Numbered from the stretch's first letter, positions 8,775 to 17,993 are shown. The stretch: 64,000 bases of DNA from Sphaerochaeta sp032144095 (GCF_032144095.1 NZ_JAVSNJ010000002.1:1-64000); one strand, 5' to 3'. The notes: generated by a model not told the origin, from the letters alone. Numbers and translations: made by a program.

Positions 8775-9929
8775 ATGAAGAAAATGCTTTCACTGCTGAT
8801 GGTTGCCGCTTTGCTCACAACCTCAGTTTTTGCAACAGGCTCAAAAGAAGCCCCTGCTGCCCCTGCTCCTGCCCAAGCTGTCAAGGAAGTTTCCCATGAC
8901 GAGCTGGTTGCCCTCGCCAAAGCCGAAGGCAAGGTTGTCGTCTATGCCACATCAAGCCGGATTGCAAAGGCTGCCGAAGGTTTTACCAAGGCATATGGCA
9001 TTGAAGTCGTAAGCTCGAACCTCAAGGATTTCGAGTTGATCGAGAAGGTATCGAAAGAGGCCCAGGCTGGTGTTTTCGGTGCTGACTTTGTTCTTGCCCA
9101 GGATGCAGGAAGGCTGGTGGGTGAGCTTATCAAGCCAGGATATCTCTACAACTACATCCCTGCCAACCTCAAGGGCGTTATCCCTGCAAACATGCAGGAC
9201 CCTCTCCAGGTCTTTGCCATCAACAAGGTATTCATCTACAACGATGAAAATGTTGCAACCTCTCCCTATACCAACATCTGGCAGTTTGCCGATCCTAAGT
9301 ACAAGAGCCTCTTGCAGTTCAAGAACCCGTTCCAGGAAGGGGTAAATGCAAACTTCCTGACCATGTGCACAAGCCCTGAATGGTCAGCCAAGATTGCAAA
9401 GGCGTACAAGTCCTACTTTGGCAAGGATATTGTCCTGACTACCCCCAATGCCGGATATGAGTGGATCAAGGCGATCTACAGCAACGACCTGATCGTCGGT
9501 ACAAGCGACACGACCCTTGCAGAGAACATTGGCATCAAAGGCCAGAATGCAAAGCGTAGCTTCCCCCCTGTAGGCCTGTTCGTATTCTCCAAGGCACGGT
9601 ATGCCACCAGCAAGAACCTTGCCCTCAAGCCTGCAATGGCCATGGACCCGTTCTCCGGTTTCTACTATAGCCTCTATGCCCTGATGACCCGCTCTGCCCA
9701 GCATCCCAATGCAGCCAAGCTGTTCATCGAGTACCTCTTCACCGCTGAAGGGTTTGCTCCTTGGGGTGATGATGTCGGAACCTATAGTGCCAACCCGAAC
9801 AACCCCATCCACGAAGACATTGACTTCCCCTTTGCTGTATGGCAGCCCCTGCTTGTACAGGAGGATGGACAGTACTGCTTCGACAATCGTGCCGAGGTCG
9901 AGGAATTCCTCAACCAGTACATCTACTAG
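8775..9929 (+). CDS. ABC transporter substrate-binding protein, probably ferric iron type
   Basis: The 384-residue protein starts at ATG 8775, after AGGAGA. It has a signal peptide MKKMLSLLMVAALLTTSVFA followed by TGSKEAPAAPAP; there is no lipobox Cys, so it is probably a soluble periplasmic protein. The mature part has the family-1 binding-protein fold (VVVYATSSRIAKAAEGF, then a long C-terminal lobe). A YY pair in SGFYYSLYAL recalls the tyrosines that bind Fe3+ in FbpA/AfuA proteins. The permease and ATPase follow, so it defines the importer's specificity. Iron is an inference; a phosphonate or another anion is possible. Confidence 0.75.
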   Translation: MKKMLSLLMVAALLTTSVFATGSKEAPAAPAPAQAVKEVSHDELVALAKAEGKVVVYATSSRIAKAAEGFTKAYGIEVVSSNLKDFELIEKVSKEAQAGVFGADFVLAQDAGRLVGELIKPGYLYNYIPANLKGVIPANMQDPLQVFAINKVFIYNDENVATSPYTNIWQFADPKYKSLLQFKNPFQEGVNANFLTMCTSPEWSAKIAKAYKSYFGKDIVLTTPNAGYEWIKAIYSNDLIVGTSDTTLAENIGIKGQNAKRSFPPVGLFVFSKARYATSKNLALKPAMAMDPFSGFYYSLYALMTRSAQHPNAAKLFIEYLFTAEGFAPWGDDVGTYSANPNNPIHEDIDFPFAVWQPLLVQEDGQYCFDNRAEVEEFLNQYIY

Positions 9930-9944
9930 TCTCTGAATAGCATT

Positions 9945-9971
9945 ACGGCCTGCAGATATCCTGCAGGCCGT
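9945..9971 (+). promoter_or_regulatory. Intercistronic 11-bp hairpin
   Basis: ACGGCCTGCAG (9945-9955) pairs perfectly with CTGCAGGCCGT (9961-9971) around loop ATATC, followed by only two or three T. It lies between the binding-protein stop and the permease start. Such hairpins usually protect the upstream mRNA or cause partial termination, allowing more binding protein than permease. Confidence 0.7.
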
Positions 9972-9989
9972 TTGGTAAGGAACCAGCTC

Positions 9990-11792
9990 ATGAGTGCCAA
10001 AAGCCAATTTAATACCTTTAGGTCTTTCATCAAGAAACCCCACAACATCATCCTGATCGTCTTGTTTGTTGTTTTGGGCTATCTTACCCTTGTCCCTTTG
10101 CTTACCATCATGGTTGATACCTTGACGGTCCATTCGTCAGAGGCACGCTTTGTCAAGCAGGATATCGGGACCTTTACCCTCTATCACTGGAAGAAGATGT
10201 TTGCCAGCGGGGTCACCAGCCAGAAGACGTTCTATGAACCTTTTGTCAACACGATGGTCGTTGCCTCGCTCTCCTGTTTCATGGCCATCCTCATAGGAGG
10301 ATTCTTTGCATGGGCGGTTACCCGAACCAACATCAAGGCCAAGGGCTTCCTTTCGACGGTTTTCGTATTTCCCTACATCATGCCAGCCTGGACCTTGGCC
10401 ATGGCATGGCTTAACTTCTTCAGAAACTCCCGCATCGGAGGGGCACCCGGGCTCTTTACGGTGCTTACCGGCATAGAGACGGCAAACTGGTTTGCCTACG
10501 GTCTCTTTCCCATAGTCATCGTGCAGGGGCTCCACTATGCACCCTTTGCCTACATCCTCATCGGAGGAATCCTCAGGAACATGGATGCGAACCTCGAGGA
10601 GGCGGCCATGTTGCTGCACGCCTCAAGGTGGCAGATTACCCGTAAGATCACCCTACCCATCGTTAGGCCTGCCTTGCTCTCCACCTTCCTGCTGGTATTC
10701 TCCTCAACGATGAGCGCCTTCGCAGTCCCAGCCTTCCTAGGGAGCCCTGTCCGGTACCAGGTGCTTACCACCCAGATGTTCCGCACGCTGAACGGGATGA
10801 ACCCTGGCTATGGATACATCATGGCCCTCATCATGATCATCATCGGAGTAGGAATTCTGATGCTCAACCAATGGATCACCGGCAGGCGCAAATCCTACAC
10901 CACCATCACAGGCAAGAGCTCCAACATCTCCCTGTTCAACCTCCGTAAGGCCAGGACCCCCCTGACCGTACTGCTCATTGTCTTTTTGTTGATGGTCGCG
11001 ATCCTTCCCCTGTTCTCATTCGCCTTGGAGTCATTCATCATGGCACCTGGCAACTACTCCTTCTCTAACTTCACCACCGAGTTCTGGATCGGTGAGGGTA
11101 GGGCAGACATTGCAAACAGTGAGCCTGGCATCCTGCGTAACCCTTCCATCTGGCTCGGCCTTACCAACAGCCTGAAGCTGTCGGTAATCGTCTCCCTTAT
11201 AGCTGGTACGGTTGGAATCCTCGCCGGGTACTCCATTGCAAAGCGAAGGGGGTCGAAGCTCTCGACCTGGGTCAACAACCTCACCTTCTTCCCCTACCTG
11301 ATGCCATCGATGGCCTTCGGAGCCATCTTCCTGTCGATATTCGCCGTCCGTAGGGGGTTCATTCCCGCCCTATATGGTTCGTTCTGGCTCCTTGTCATCG
11401 TAGGGGCAGTAAAATACCTCCCCTTTGCCTCAAGAAGCGGGATAAACGCGATGCTCCAGCTTTCAGGAGAGATCGAGGAGGCCGGTACCATCATGGGAAT
11501 CGGATGGTTCAAGAGGATGACCCGCATCATCATCCCAATCCAGAAGACCACCTTCATCAGTGGGTACCTGTTGCCATTCATCTCCTGCATGCGCGAGTTG
11601 TCGCTGTTTATCCTGTTGGTTTCTCCCTCGACGAGAATCCTCACCACCTTGCTATTCCAGTACAATGAGAAAGGCTGGAACCAGTATGCCAATGCCATAA
11701 ACCTCATGATTGTACTCATCGTAGTAGGCTTCAACCTGTTGGTTAACAAACTCACCGGTGCCTCTATCGACAAGGGAATCGGAAACACCTAA
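9990..11792 (+). CDS. ABC transporter permease, two fused inner-membrane domains
   Basis: The 600-residue protein has about twelve hydrophobic segments in two halves. Each half carries an EAA-type loop (EEAAMLLHASRWQITRKI at about 198-215 and EEAGTIMGIGWFKRM at about 496-510) that contacts the ATPase. The fused layout is typical of FbpB/AfuB ferric-iron permeases. ATG 9990 is preferred over TTG 9972 because AAGGA lies about 9 nt upstream. It moves substrate delivered by the preceding binding protein, powered by the next gene, 10 nt downstream. Confidence 0.85.
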   Translation: MSAKSQFNTFRSFIKKPHNIILIVLFVVLGYLTLVPLLTIMVDTLTVHSSEARFVKQDIGTFTLYHWKKMFASGVTSQKTFYEPFVNTMVVASLSCFMAILIGGFFAWAVTRTNIKAKGFLSTVFVFPYIMPAWTLAMAWLNFFRNSRIGGAPGLFTVLTGIETANWFAYGLFPIVIVQGLHYAPFAYILIGGILRNMDANLEEAAMLLHASRWQITRKITLPIVRPALLSTFLLVFSSTMSAFAVPAFLGSPVRYQVLTTQMFRTLNGMNPGYGYIMALIMIIIGVGILMLNQWITGRRKSYTTITGKSSNISLFNLRKARTPLTVLLIVFLLMVAILPLFSFALESFIMAPGNYSFSNFTTEFWIGEGRADIANSEPGILRNPSIWLGLTNSLKLSVIVSLIAGTVGILAGYSIAKRRGSKLSTWVNNLTFFPYLMPSMAFGAIFLSIFAVRRGFIPALYGSFWLLVIVGAVKYLPFASRSGINAMLQLSGEIEEAGTIMGIGWFKRMTRIIIPIQKTTFISGYLLPFISCMRELSLFILLVSPSTRILTTLLFQYNEKGWNQYANAINLMIVLIVVGFNLLVNKLTGASIDKGIGNT

Positions 11793-11802
11793 GGAGCCTA
11801 AG

Positions 11803-12918
11803 ATGCCAAAGATTGAATTGAAACACGTTACGAAACGTTTTGGAAAATTTGTTGCAGTAGATGACCTGAATATGGTCATTGAGGATCGTAGCTTTGTTAC
11901 CTTGCTTGGTCCATCCGGTTGCGGGAAGACTACCACACTGAGGATGATAGCAGGCCTTGAGACCCCTACCGAAGGTGAGATAACCATCAACGACAGGATT
12001 GTCTTTTCCTCTGAGAAGGGTATTGATATCTCTGCCGACAAGCGTGATGTGGGGTTCCTTTTCCAGAACTATGCGCTCTGGCCCCATATGACCGTATACA
12101 AGAACATTGCATTTGGGCTGGAGAATCTGAAGTGGTCCAAGGAAGATATCAAACAGAGGGTGGAAGAGCTGCTTGCCATGCTCAAGATCTCCGAATTCTC
12201 AGCCCGATATCCATCAGAGCTTTCTGGTGGACAGCAACAGCGGGTTGCCATCGCACGGACGCTGGCGACCGGGCCAAAGGCACTCTTCATGGATGAGCCG
12301 CTTTCCAACCTTGATGCCAAGTTGAGGATGGAGATGCGAACCGAACTCAAGCGCCTTCACCGGGAAACTGACTCCACCTTTGTCTATGTCACCCATGACC
12401 AGCTGGAGGCAATGACCCTATCGAGCCGGGTTTGCCTCATGAAAAATGGGTATATGCAGCAGTACGCCCCTCCCTTGGAAGTGTACCGAAAGCCTGCAAA
12501 CACCTTCACAGCCGATTTCGTGGGCTCGCCCAACATAAACCTCATCAAGGGCGAGGTTACCAAGCTCAACCCTATTACCCTGGCCCTTCCAGGGAGTATC
12601 AACCTGGTCTTCAAACCCTTGGAGACAATTGGTCTCTCTGTAGGGCAGAAGATTATTCTTGGCCTCAGGCCAGAGCATGTTGCCATAACTGAAGGTCCTT
12701 CCATGGCCGAAGCGACAGTCCTCTCCTCCCTCCCTTCGGGGATGGAGACCATCGTGCAGCTGAGGATGGGGGAGAGCTATCTCCACTCCGTTGTTTTTGG
12801 TGACCTTGATTTTGACCTGGAAAAACAGGTTGGCTTGAGTTTTGCCTCGGGCAAGTCCAACCTTTTCGATGAACAGAGTACCGTCAATCTGGGGCAGGGT
12901 CTTTTGAGCAGAGCATGA
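11803..12918 (+). CDS. ABC transporter ATP-binding protein (FbpC/PotA-like)
   Basis: The 371-residue ATPase starts at ATG 11803, preceded by AAGGAG. It has Walker A GPSGCGKTT (about 37-45), Q-loop NYALWPHMTV, signature LSGGQQQR (about 144-151), Walker B ALFMDEPLSNLD and switch His in THDQ. A C-terminal TOBE-type beta region (about 240-360) is shared with FbpC, PotA and MalK proteins. It hydrolyses ATP to drive the importer. A terminator follows the stop. Confidence 0.9.
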   Translation: MPKIELKHVTKRFGKFVAVDDLNMVIEDRSFVTLLGPSGCGKTTTLRMIAGLETPTEGEITINDRIVFSSEKGIDISADKRDVGFLFQNYALWPHMTVYKNIAFGLENLKWSKEDIKQRVEELLAMLKISEFSARYPSELSGGQQQRVAIARTLATGPKALFMDEPLSNLDAKLRMEMRTELKRLHRETDSTFVYVTHDQLEAMTLSSRVCLMKNGYMQQYAPPLEVYRKPANTFTADFVGSPNINLIKGEVTKLNPITLALPGSINLVFKPLETIGLSVGQKIILGLRPEHVAITEGPSMAEATVLSSLPSGMETIVQLRMGESYLHSVVFGDLDFDLEKQVGLSFASGKSNLFDEQSTVNLGQGLLSRA

Positions 12919-12922
12919 TGGT

Positions 12923-12969
12923 TGACAGGGACACTCTTGCTCATCAGAGTGGGATTGTCCTTTTTTTCT
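12923..12969 (+). terminator. Intrinsic terminator after the ABC importer operon
   Basis: An interrupted stem, GACA..CACTCT with AGAGTG..TGTC, around TGCTCATC is followed by CC and a run of seven or eight T. It ends the three-gene importer operon. Confidence 0.75.
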
Positions 12970-12976
12970 GTAGATG

Positions 12977-12990
12977 TACGGCTAGCCGTA
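12977..12990. promoter_or_regulatory. Perfect 14-bp palindrome just upstream of the phosphohexomutase start
   Basis: TACGGCTAGCCGTA reads identically on both strands. It ends immediately before TAAAGGA, the ribosome site, 13 nt ahead of ATG 13004. TATAAA overlaps its right edge and may be a -10 box. It could be an operator or a small RNA hairpin near the ribosome site. Confidence 0.5.
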
Positions 12991-13003
12991 TAAAGGATCG
13001 GCA

Positions 13004-14521
13004 ATGAAAAAGAATCTCTTTAAAGCGTATGACATCCGAAGCAAACGAACCAATTTCGATGCGGAAACTTCGGCTGGGCTCTGTCATGCAATAGCATACT
13101 ACATGCTCCATGATGTAAAGACACACTCTATAGTCCTGGCACGCGATGCCCGACTGGGGGGCGATGAGCTTATGCAGACCGCCCTGGATATCTTTGTCCA
13201 GTCAGGTCTGACGGTATATCTAGAACCAAACCCCATCGGCTCTTGCCAGTTCTACTTTAGCTGCATGCAACACCCAACCAGTGGTGGGGTCATGATAACG
13301 GCAAGCCACAATCCTGGATCCTATCTTGGGATGAAGATTGTCGCTTCCAATGTGGAGAGTGTCTCCCTTGCAAGCGGTCCTGAAGGCGGGCTTGCAAAGA
13401 TTGAGTTCTATTACGACAAGCCCCTTCTTGCAAACAATCGTAAGGGTGGTTCTGTCATTCCCCTCAATTCCCTTGACCAGTTCATCGACTACTCGATGCG
13501 TCTGGCAGGAGTGTCTTCTGACAGCTTGAAAGGTTTGCCTGTAGTGTGCGACTTCCTGCACGGCAGCTATGGCCTTGCGGTAAGCAGGGCCCTGACCCAG
13601 TGTGGGGTGGAAGGAACCTACCGGCATCTCATTCCCAATGGGGATTTCCCGGTAGGGGATCCCAATCCAGGGATTGATTCGAGCATGGAGAGCACCGTAG
13701 CCTACCTGGCTGAGAGCCAGAAGGAGCTTTGCTTTGCCTATGATGGCGATGGGGACAGGATGGACCTGCTCTACAAGGGGAGCCAGCTTGCACCTGCTTT
13801 TGTCATGGGGATCATCTCAAACGAGCTGAAGACGATGTTCGCCCCCTATTTTGTCTCGGACGAAAAAACCTTTGACCCTACATTCCTGTTTGACATCAAG
13901 GCTGCCCCTCCACTTTTGCTCAAGAGCGTAATGCAGGGAAAGAAGATCTCCCTAATTCGCAACGGACACTCCTACATCAAGAGCACCCTACTCAAGGGTA
14001 GGGAAGAACAGCTGCTGGCAGCAGTCGAGGAGTCGGCACACTACTATCTGCAGATGCCCCAGAGGGTGGGTGACTGGAATTCTCCTCTGTTCTCCACTGA
14101 GAACACACTCTTCTATACCCTGCTGGTCTTGAAAGCCTATATGCAGGACCCTACACGCTTTGATGAGGCAAAAAGGTTGCAGGACAGCAGCTGGAGGGCT
14201 CGGGAATGGTCGATGATGATCAAGGAAGAGGGAAGGCGCAATGCACTGCAACTTCAGGTTGAGGAATTGCTCTTCAGGATGGGCTCTACCAAGGTAACGG
14301 AAAACGAGCAGGGCGAAAGCCTTGGTGCATCCCTGTATCGGTTCAACCTCCCTGCGCAATATGATGCAAAGGCCAAGCTGAAAACCCCTTGGTTCCAGGT
14401 CTTCCAAAGGGTGAGCCAGAGTGAGGATGCCCTGGTACGCTGGGAAGTAATAGCCAGCGATGAGCGAATCGGGCAGAGGGTTTATGATGAGATCGTAAAG
14501 GTGCAGCAATCGTATAGGTAG
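13004..14521 (+). CDS. Phosphomannomutase/phosphoglucomutase family protein
   Basis: The 505-residue alpha-D-phosphohexomutase has all four family signatures in order: substrate loop KAYDIRSKR (about 7-15), the catalytic phosphoserine loop GVMITASHNP (about 89-98), the Mg2+ loop YDGDGDRMD (about 246-254) and the phosphate-binding end region. It interconverts hexose 1- and 6-phosphates, which links sugar catabolism to nucleotide-sugar synthesis. ManB/Pgm specificity cannot be read from the sequence. AAAGGA lies 6 nt before the ATG. The gene stands alone between two terminators and converges on zwf. Confidence 0.9.
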   Translation: MKKNLFKAYDIRSKRTNFDAETSAGLCHAIAYYMLHDVKTHSIVLARDARLGGDELMQTALDIFVQSGLTVYLEPNPIGSCQFYFSCMQHPTSGGVMITASHNPGSYLGMKIVASNVESVSLASGPEGGLAKIEFYYDKPLLANNRKGGSVIPLNSLDQFIDYSMRLAGVSSDSLKGLPVVCDFLHGSYGLAVSRALTQCGVEGTYRHLIPNGDFPVGDPNPGIDSSMESTVAYLAESQKELCFAYDGDGDRMDLLYKGSQLAPAFVMGIISNELKTMFAPYFVSDEKTFDPTFLFDIKAAPPLLLKSVMQGKKISLIRNGHSYIKSTLLKGREEQLLAAVEESAHYYLQMPQRVGDWNSPLFSTENTLFYTLLVLKAYMQDPTRFDEAKRLQDSSWRAREWSMMIKEEGRRNALQLQVEELLFRMGSTKVTENEQGESLGASLYRFNLPAQYDAKAKLKTPWFQVFQRVSQSEDALVRWEVIASDERIGQRVYDEIVKVQQSYR

Positions 14522-14603
14522 GAGCAACTATCCCCTATTGGGCGAACACTTGCTCATTTTCTATGGTAAGAGATTGTTCTTTTCTTCTAGGTTTTCATCC
14601 ATG

Positions 14604-14637
14604 AACGGTGAAAGGAGGGGCCTCCTTTCACCGTTTT
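14604..14637 (+). terminator. Strong terminator between convergent phosphohexomutase and zwf genes
   Basis: AACGGTGAAAGGAGG (14604-14618) is fully complementary to CCTCCTTTCACCGTT (14621-14635), followed by TT. It forms a long GC-rich stem that probably serves both directions, although neither side has a long T run. Confidence 0.75.
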
Positions 14638-14661
14638 CCCTGCATAGGAATTTTCCTTTGT

Positions 14662-16014
14662 CTAGTTATACCAGGTGAAATGGTTCTTTTCTGCCAGCTG
14701 GGTGGCAAATCGTGGCAGGGTCCTGACAGGATAGACCTCACTATGTCCATCATGCTCCAGCATCGGGGTCACGATCCTCCAGGATTCGGTAATCTCGCGC
14801 ATGGTCGGAAAGAGGCTCTTGTCGCTTTGCAGGATCTTTTGCAGGATCTGCTCGTATGCCTCAGGGGTGTTCGCTCCATAGGTTTCTGCCTGGTTGAACC
14901 TGAACCTCACCGGCTTTGACTTCCAGGAAGTGTTCGGCTGCTTGAGGTTTACGCTGATGTCTATCGTCAGTTCAGGATGGATGTTGATGATCACCGCATT
15001 GTCGGCGATGCTCGGGTCGTGCATCACGTCCTTGGTTGTATTCTTGAACTTGACGTAGATAAGGCTCTTGGCCTCTCCCTGCATCTTGCCTGTGCGCACA
15101 TAGATGGGGATATTTGCAAAGAAATAGGTATTTACATAGAGCTTGAGGGCCGCATAGGTAGGGATATCGACCACATGGCCGCTGTTTGCCCCCAATGATT
15201 CATACCTTCCCATGGAGAACTCCTCGATGGGGGAGATGGCTTTCAATACCTTGACCTTCTCGACGGCAATATCCTCTGAGGAGAGGGAAGCGGGCTCATT
15301 CATCGTCAGGTAGGTGATTATCTGCAGGATGTGGTTCTGGATGGTATCGCGTACCACCCCGATCTTCTCATAGAAGCCCAACCGCTGGTCCACCCCATGG
15401 GTCTCATCAAAGATGATCTGGATGCTTTCGATGGAGTCCTTGTCCCAGATGCTGCGGATGATGTCATTGTGGAAGCGCATGATCAGCAGATTCTGCATGA
15501 ACTCCTTGCCCAGATAGTGGTCGATCCTGAAGATTTCCTTGTCCAGGAACGCAGTCTCAAGGATCTTGTTGTACCGGATAGCAGAGTCCAGGTCAAAGCC
15601 AAAGGGTTTTTCCACCACAATCTTTTTGGTAAGGTTACATGAGCAAACCATGGAGGAATCGACCTCCTGTATCTGGTGGATGGCCTCCTCATAGAGGGAT
15701 GGCTGCAGGGCAAGGTAGTAGATCAGCTCAACCGACTCCTTTCCTGCCACCATCTCGTTGAGTTTGCTTTTTAGGTGTTTTGTTGCTTCCGGGTCATCCA
15801 TATCGTAGGGAAGATAGTCCAGATGCTTGAGGAAATCTGCCGATGCCTGCTTGTCGATGATGGAACTTACAAAGCTTTCCCTGTCATTGTACCGTCTACC
15901 AAGGGCAAGTACGTCGAACTCAAACCCTTTTCCCATCAGTTGCTCATATGCTGGATAGAGTTTCTTGAGGGCAAGGTCTCCGGTGCCGCCGTATTGTATG
16001 ATGATCTTTTTCAT
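14662..16014 (-). CDS. zwf: Glucose-6-phosphate 1-dehydrogenase
   Basis: The 450-residue protein starts at ATG 16014, with AAAGGAG 8 nt upstream, not at the longer frame start. The N-terminal NADP-binding motif is GGTGDLALKKLYPA (about 8-21) and the active-site signature is RIDHYLGKE, with the substrate-binding Lys and catalytic His. It oxidises glucose 6-phosphate to 6-phosphogluconolactone, producing NADPH. Its ATG overlaps the TGA of pgl by 4 nt, so the first two oxidative pentose phosphate steps are translated from one message. It is slightly shorter than E. coli Zwf. Confidence 0.93.
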   Translation of the reverse strand: MKKIIIQYGGTGDLALKKLYPAYEQLMGKGFEFDVLALGRRYNDRESFVSSIIDKQASADFLKHLDYLPYDMDDPEATKHLKSKLNEMVAGKESVELIYYLALQPSLYEEAIHQIQEVDSSMVCSCNLTKKIVVEKPFGFDLDSAIRYNKILETAFLDKEIFRIDHYLGKEFMQNLLIMRFHNDIIRSIWDKDSIESIQIIFDETHGVDQRLGFYEKIGVVRDTIQNHILQIITYLTMNEPASLSSEDIAVEKVKVLKAISPIEEFSMGRYESLGANSGHVVDIPTYAALKLYVNTYFFANIPIYVRTGKMQGEAKSLIYVKFKNTTKDVMHDPSIADNAVIINIHPELTIDISVNLKQPNTSWKSKPVRFRFNQAETYGANTPEAYEQILQKILQSDKSLFPTMREITESWRIVTPMLEHDGHSEVYPVRTLPRFATQLAEKNHFTWYN

Positions 16015-16676
16015 CGTGGTTGCTCCTTTAGGTTCGTTATGATTGTCACAGAAAAGTTCTCTTGGGTAAAGAAGGCGCAAGGCAAGCTTTCAGCTTGTTC
16101 CTTTTTCGAAAGAAATCTTAGGTAGGCAGGTCTTTTTCCCTCGCCAAGGAACAACAGGCAGATGGGTGTGGTTCTTGCGTAGGTACGAAACCCGGCATAG
16201 GTAAAGGTTACCCGTTCCAATGGCGGTTTGGGTGAGTCCAGAACCAATGCAGTCTGACCTTTTTCCTCTGAGGGGTAGGAGCCAGGGAAGAGAGAGGCAA
16301 TATGCCCGTCCTCTCCAACTCCAAGGTATATGAGGTCAAATCTTGTGGCCTTTTCTTCCAGGAGGGGTTTCCCCACCTCTGGGATGGAGAGGCTGTCCTT
16401 TTTGAACCTGCCCTCTTCCATGGCCTGTGCAAGCCCTGAGGCCAACAGGGTATCCAGGTTACGTTCCCCACTGAGCCGTTCATCAAGCAGGTAGAGACGG
16501 ACCCTGGAAAGGATGGCATCAGGGAGCTTAAGCATGCCCTCTATAAGGAAGGCTGCACTTCTTCCGCCGGGAATTCCAAGGCGGATAGTCTCAGCACTGG
16601 TACGGGATACCTCTTCGATTTGGGCCTGGACAAGGGCTGCTAGGTCCTCTATGTCTGTAAGTACTAGTTTCTTCAT
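16011..16676 (-). CDS. pgl: 6-phosphogluconolactonase (DevB type)
   Basis: The 221-residue protein has the SOL/DevB family pattern: LGIPGGRSA near residue 33, YLLDERL near 71 and the signature GVGEDGHIASLFPG near 120. It hydrolyses 6-phosphogluconolactone from Zwf. It is the first gene of the pgl-zwf operon and shares ATGA with zwf. No Shine-Dalgarno is present. A TATATT box lies 6 nt before ATG 16676, so the transcript may begin at the start codon. Confidence 0.9.
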   Translation of the reverse strand: MKKLVLTDIEDLAALVQAQIEEVSRTSAETIRLGIPGGRSAAFLIEGMLKLPDAILSRVRLYLLDERLSGERNLDTLLASGLAQAMEEGRFKKDSLSIPEVGKPLLEEKATRFDLIYLGVGEDGHIASLFPGSYPSEEKGQTALVLDSPKPPLERVTFTYAGFRTYARTTPICLLFLGEGKRPAYLRFLSKKEQAESLPCAFFTQENFSVTIITNLKEQPR

Positions 16677-16682
16677 GGGGTA

Positions 16683-16688
16683 AATATA
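16683..16688 (-). promoter_or_regulatory. Candidate -10 box of pgl-zwf
   Basis: TATATT (16688-16683 on the minus strand) is followed by TACCCC and then ATG 16676. The -35 region (about 16705-16711) is poor. A second TATATT lies further upstream (about 16693-16698), which would give a leader of roughly 10 nt. Confidence 0.4.
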
Positions 16689-16742
16689 CCCAATATACCC
16701 ACATGCGAACAGTGGCCCAGGGGCTTTCTCCGTAAGGTTGCC

Positions 16743-17993
16743 CTACAGTTGGTTGGTTTCCAGCTTCTCTTTTGCTATTGCCAGCATCAACTTGATGCGG
16801 TTCTCCTGGTTTACATGGGTGGCGGAAGGGTCATAGTCGATGGGGACGATATTTGCTTGAGGGGCCTTCTCGGTGACGGTGCGTATCATACCCTTTGCAC
16901 AGATATGGTTGGGCAGGCAGCCGAACGGCTGGGTGCAGACGATGTTCTCATACCCTGCATGGACAAGCTCGAGCATCTCTGCTGTCAGTAGCCATCCTTC
17001 ACCCATCTTTACCCCGTAGTCGAGGATTCCTTCATTTAGCTTCTTCATCTCAAGATAGGTGGACGGTAGGGTAAAACACCCTTGTTTTCTCATGGCATCG
17101 AGGGCCATCCTCTCGACCTTGAAGAGCTGCTTCATCAGAAATTGGGTAATAAGCGAGGAGAAGAACCTCCCCCCGTAGTACTCCCTGTCAGTGATGGCAT
17201 TGTCTGCCCCATAGTAGAGAAATCCCATCATGGAGGGGACCATCACCTCACAGCCCTGGTCTTCAAGGAACTGCTGGAGGTTGTTGTTGCCTAGGGGGGC
17301 ATACTTCATGTAGATCTCCCCGACGATCCCAACCTTGATCTTCTTGACCTTGTTGACTTCGATTTTGGCAAATTGCGAGCAGATGGCGTGCAGATTGCTT
17401 TTCATTGCCCAGCCGATATATCCGCTGTTGTTGGCAAATTTTTTCGAAAGGTCGGCTATCCACCAGTCAACCAGGCGGTTGGTCTCCCCTTTGTTGACCT
17501 CGTAGGGCCTGACCTGGTTTGAGAGGGTCATCAACAGGTCCCCATAGATAAACCCGGCATAGGCCTGAAGTAACATGAAAGGGGTAAGCTTCATCCCTGG
17601 GCTCTTCTCCATCCCCTTGAAGTTGAGGCTGATGACAGGGATCTGCTCCAGGTTGCACCGCTTCAACGCTTTTCTCAAAAGGAAGAGGTAGTTGCTCGCC
17701 CTGCAACCTCCGCCTGTCTGGGTAATTACCAGCGCTGTCTTGTCCACATCGTACAACCCGCTTTTCAGGGCATCAATCAACTGGCCGATGACCAGCTGGG
17801 CAGGGTAGCAGATATCATTGTGCACATACCTCAGCCCTTCACGAATGACATTCGGCCCCTGGTTTTCAAGCAATACTGTCTTGTATCCATGGTTTACGAA
17901 CACCTCCTTGACCAAGGTGAAATGAACCGGGGACATATTTGGGATGAGGATGGTATACTCCTTCTTCATCTCCTTGGTAAACAAAACTGCCAT
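16743..17993 (-). CDS. Acyl-CoA dehydratase activase-associated protein (DUF2229/2-hydroxyacyl-CoA dehydratase-like)
   Basis: This 416-residue protein has the conserved features of the C-terminal part of large CoA-substrate-specific enzyme activases: NDICYPAQLVIGQLIDAL (Cys at about 63), QTGGGCRASNY and CTQPFGCLPNH, the Cys probably holding an iron-sulfur cluster. Its ATG overlaps the stop of the upstream 974-residue partner (TAATG), so the two are translationally coupled. In many Firmicutes the two parts are, as far as I recall, one chain of about 1,400 residues; here they are separate. The substrate is unknown; no dehydratase alpha/beta pair lies nearby. Confidence 0.75.
   Translation of the reverse strand: MAVLFTKEMKKEYTILIPNMSPVHFTLVKEVFVNHGYKTVLLENQGPNVIREGLRYVHNDICYPAQLVIGQLIDALKSGLYDVDKTALVITQTGGGCRASNYLFLLRKALKRCNLEQIPVISLNFKGMEKSPGMKLTPFMLLQAYAGFIYGDLLMTLSNQVRPYEVNKGETNRLVDWWIADLSKKFANNSGYIGWAMKSNLHAICSQFAKIEVNKVKKIKVGIVGEIYMKYAPLGNNNLQQFLEDQGCEVMVPSMMGFLYYGADNAITDREYYGGRFFSSLITQFLMKQLFKVERMALDAMRKQGCFTLPSTYLEMKKLNEGILDYGVKMGEGWLLTAEMLELVHAGYENIVCTQPFGCLPNHICAKGMIRTVTEKAPQANIVPIDYDPSATHVNQENRIKLMLAIAKEKLETNQL

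Noticed and set aside
9384..10133. Minus-strand open frame spanning the binding-protein/permease junction
   Set aside because: It crosses a perfect intercistronic hairpin and two well-supported genes on the other strand.
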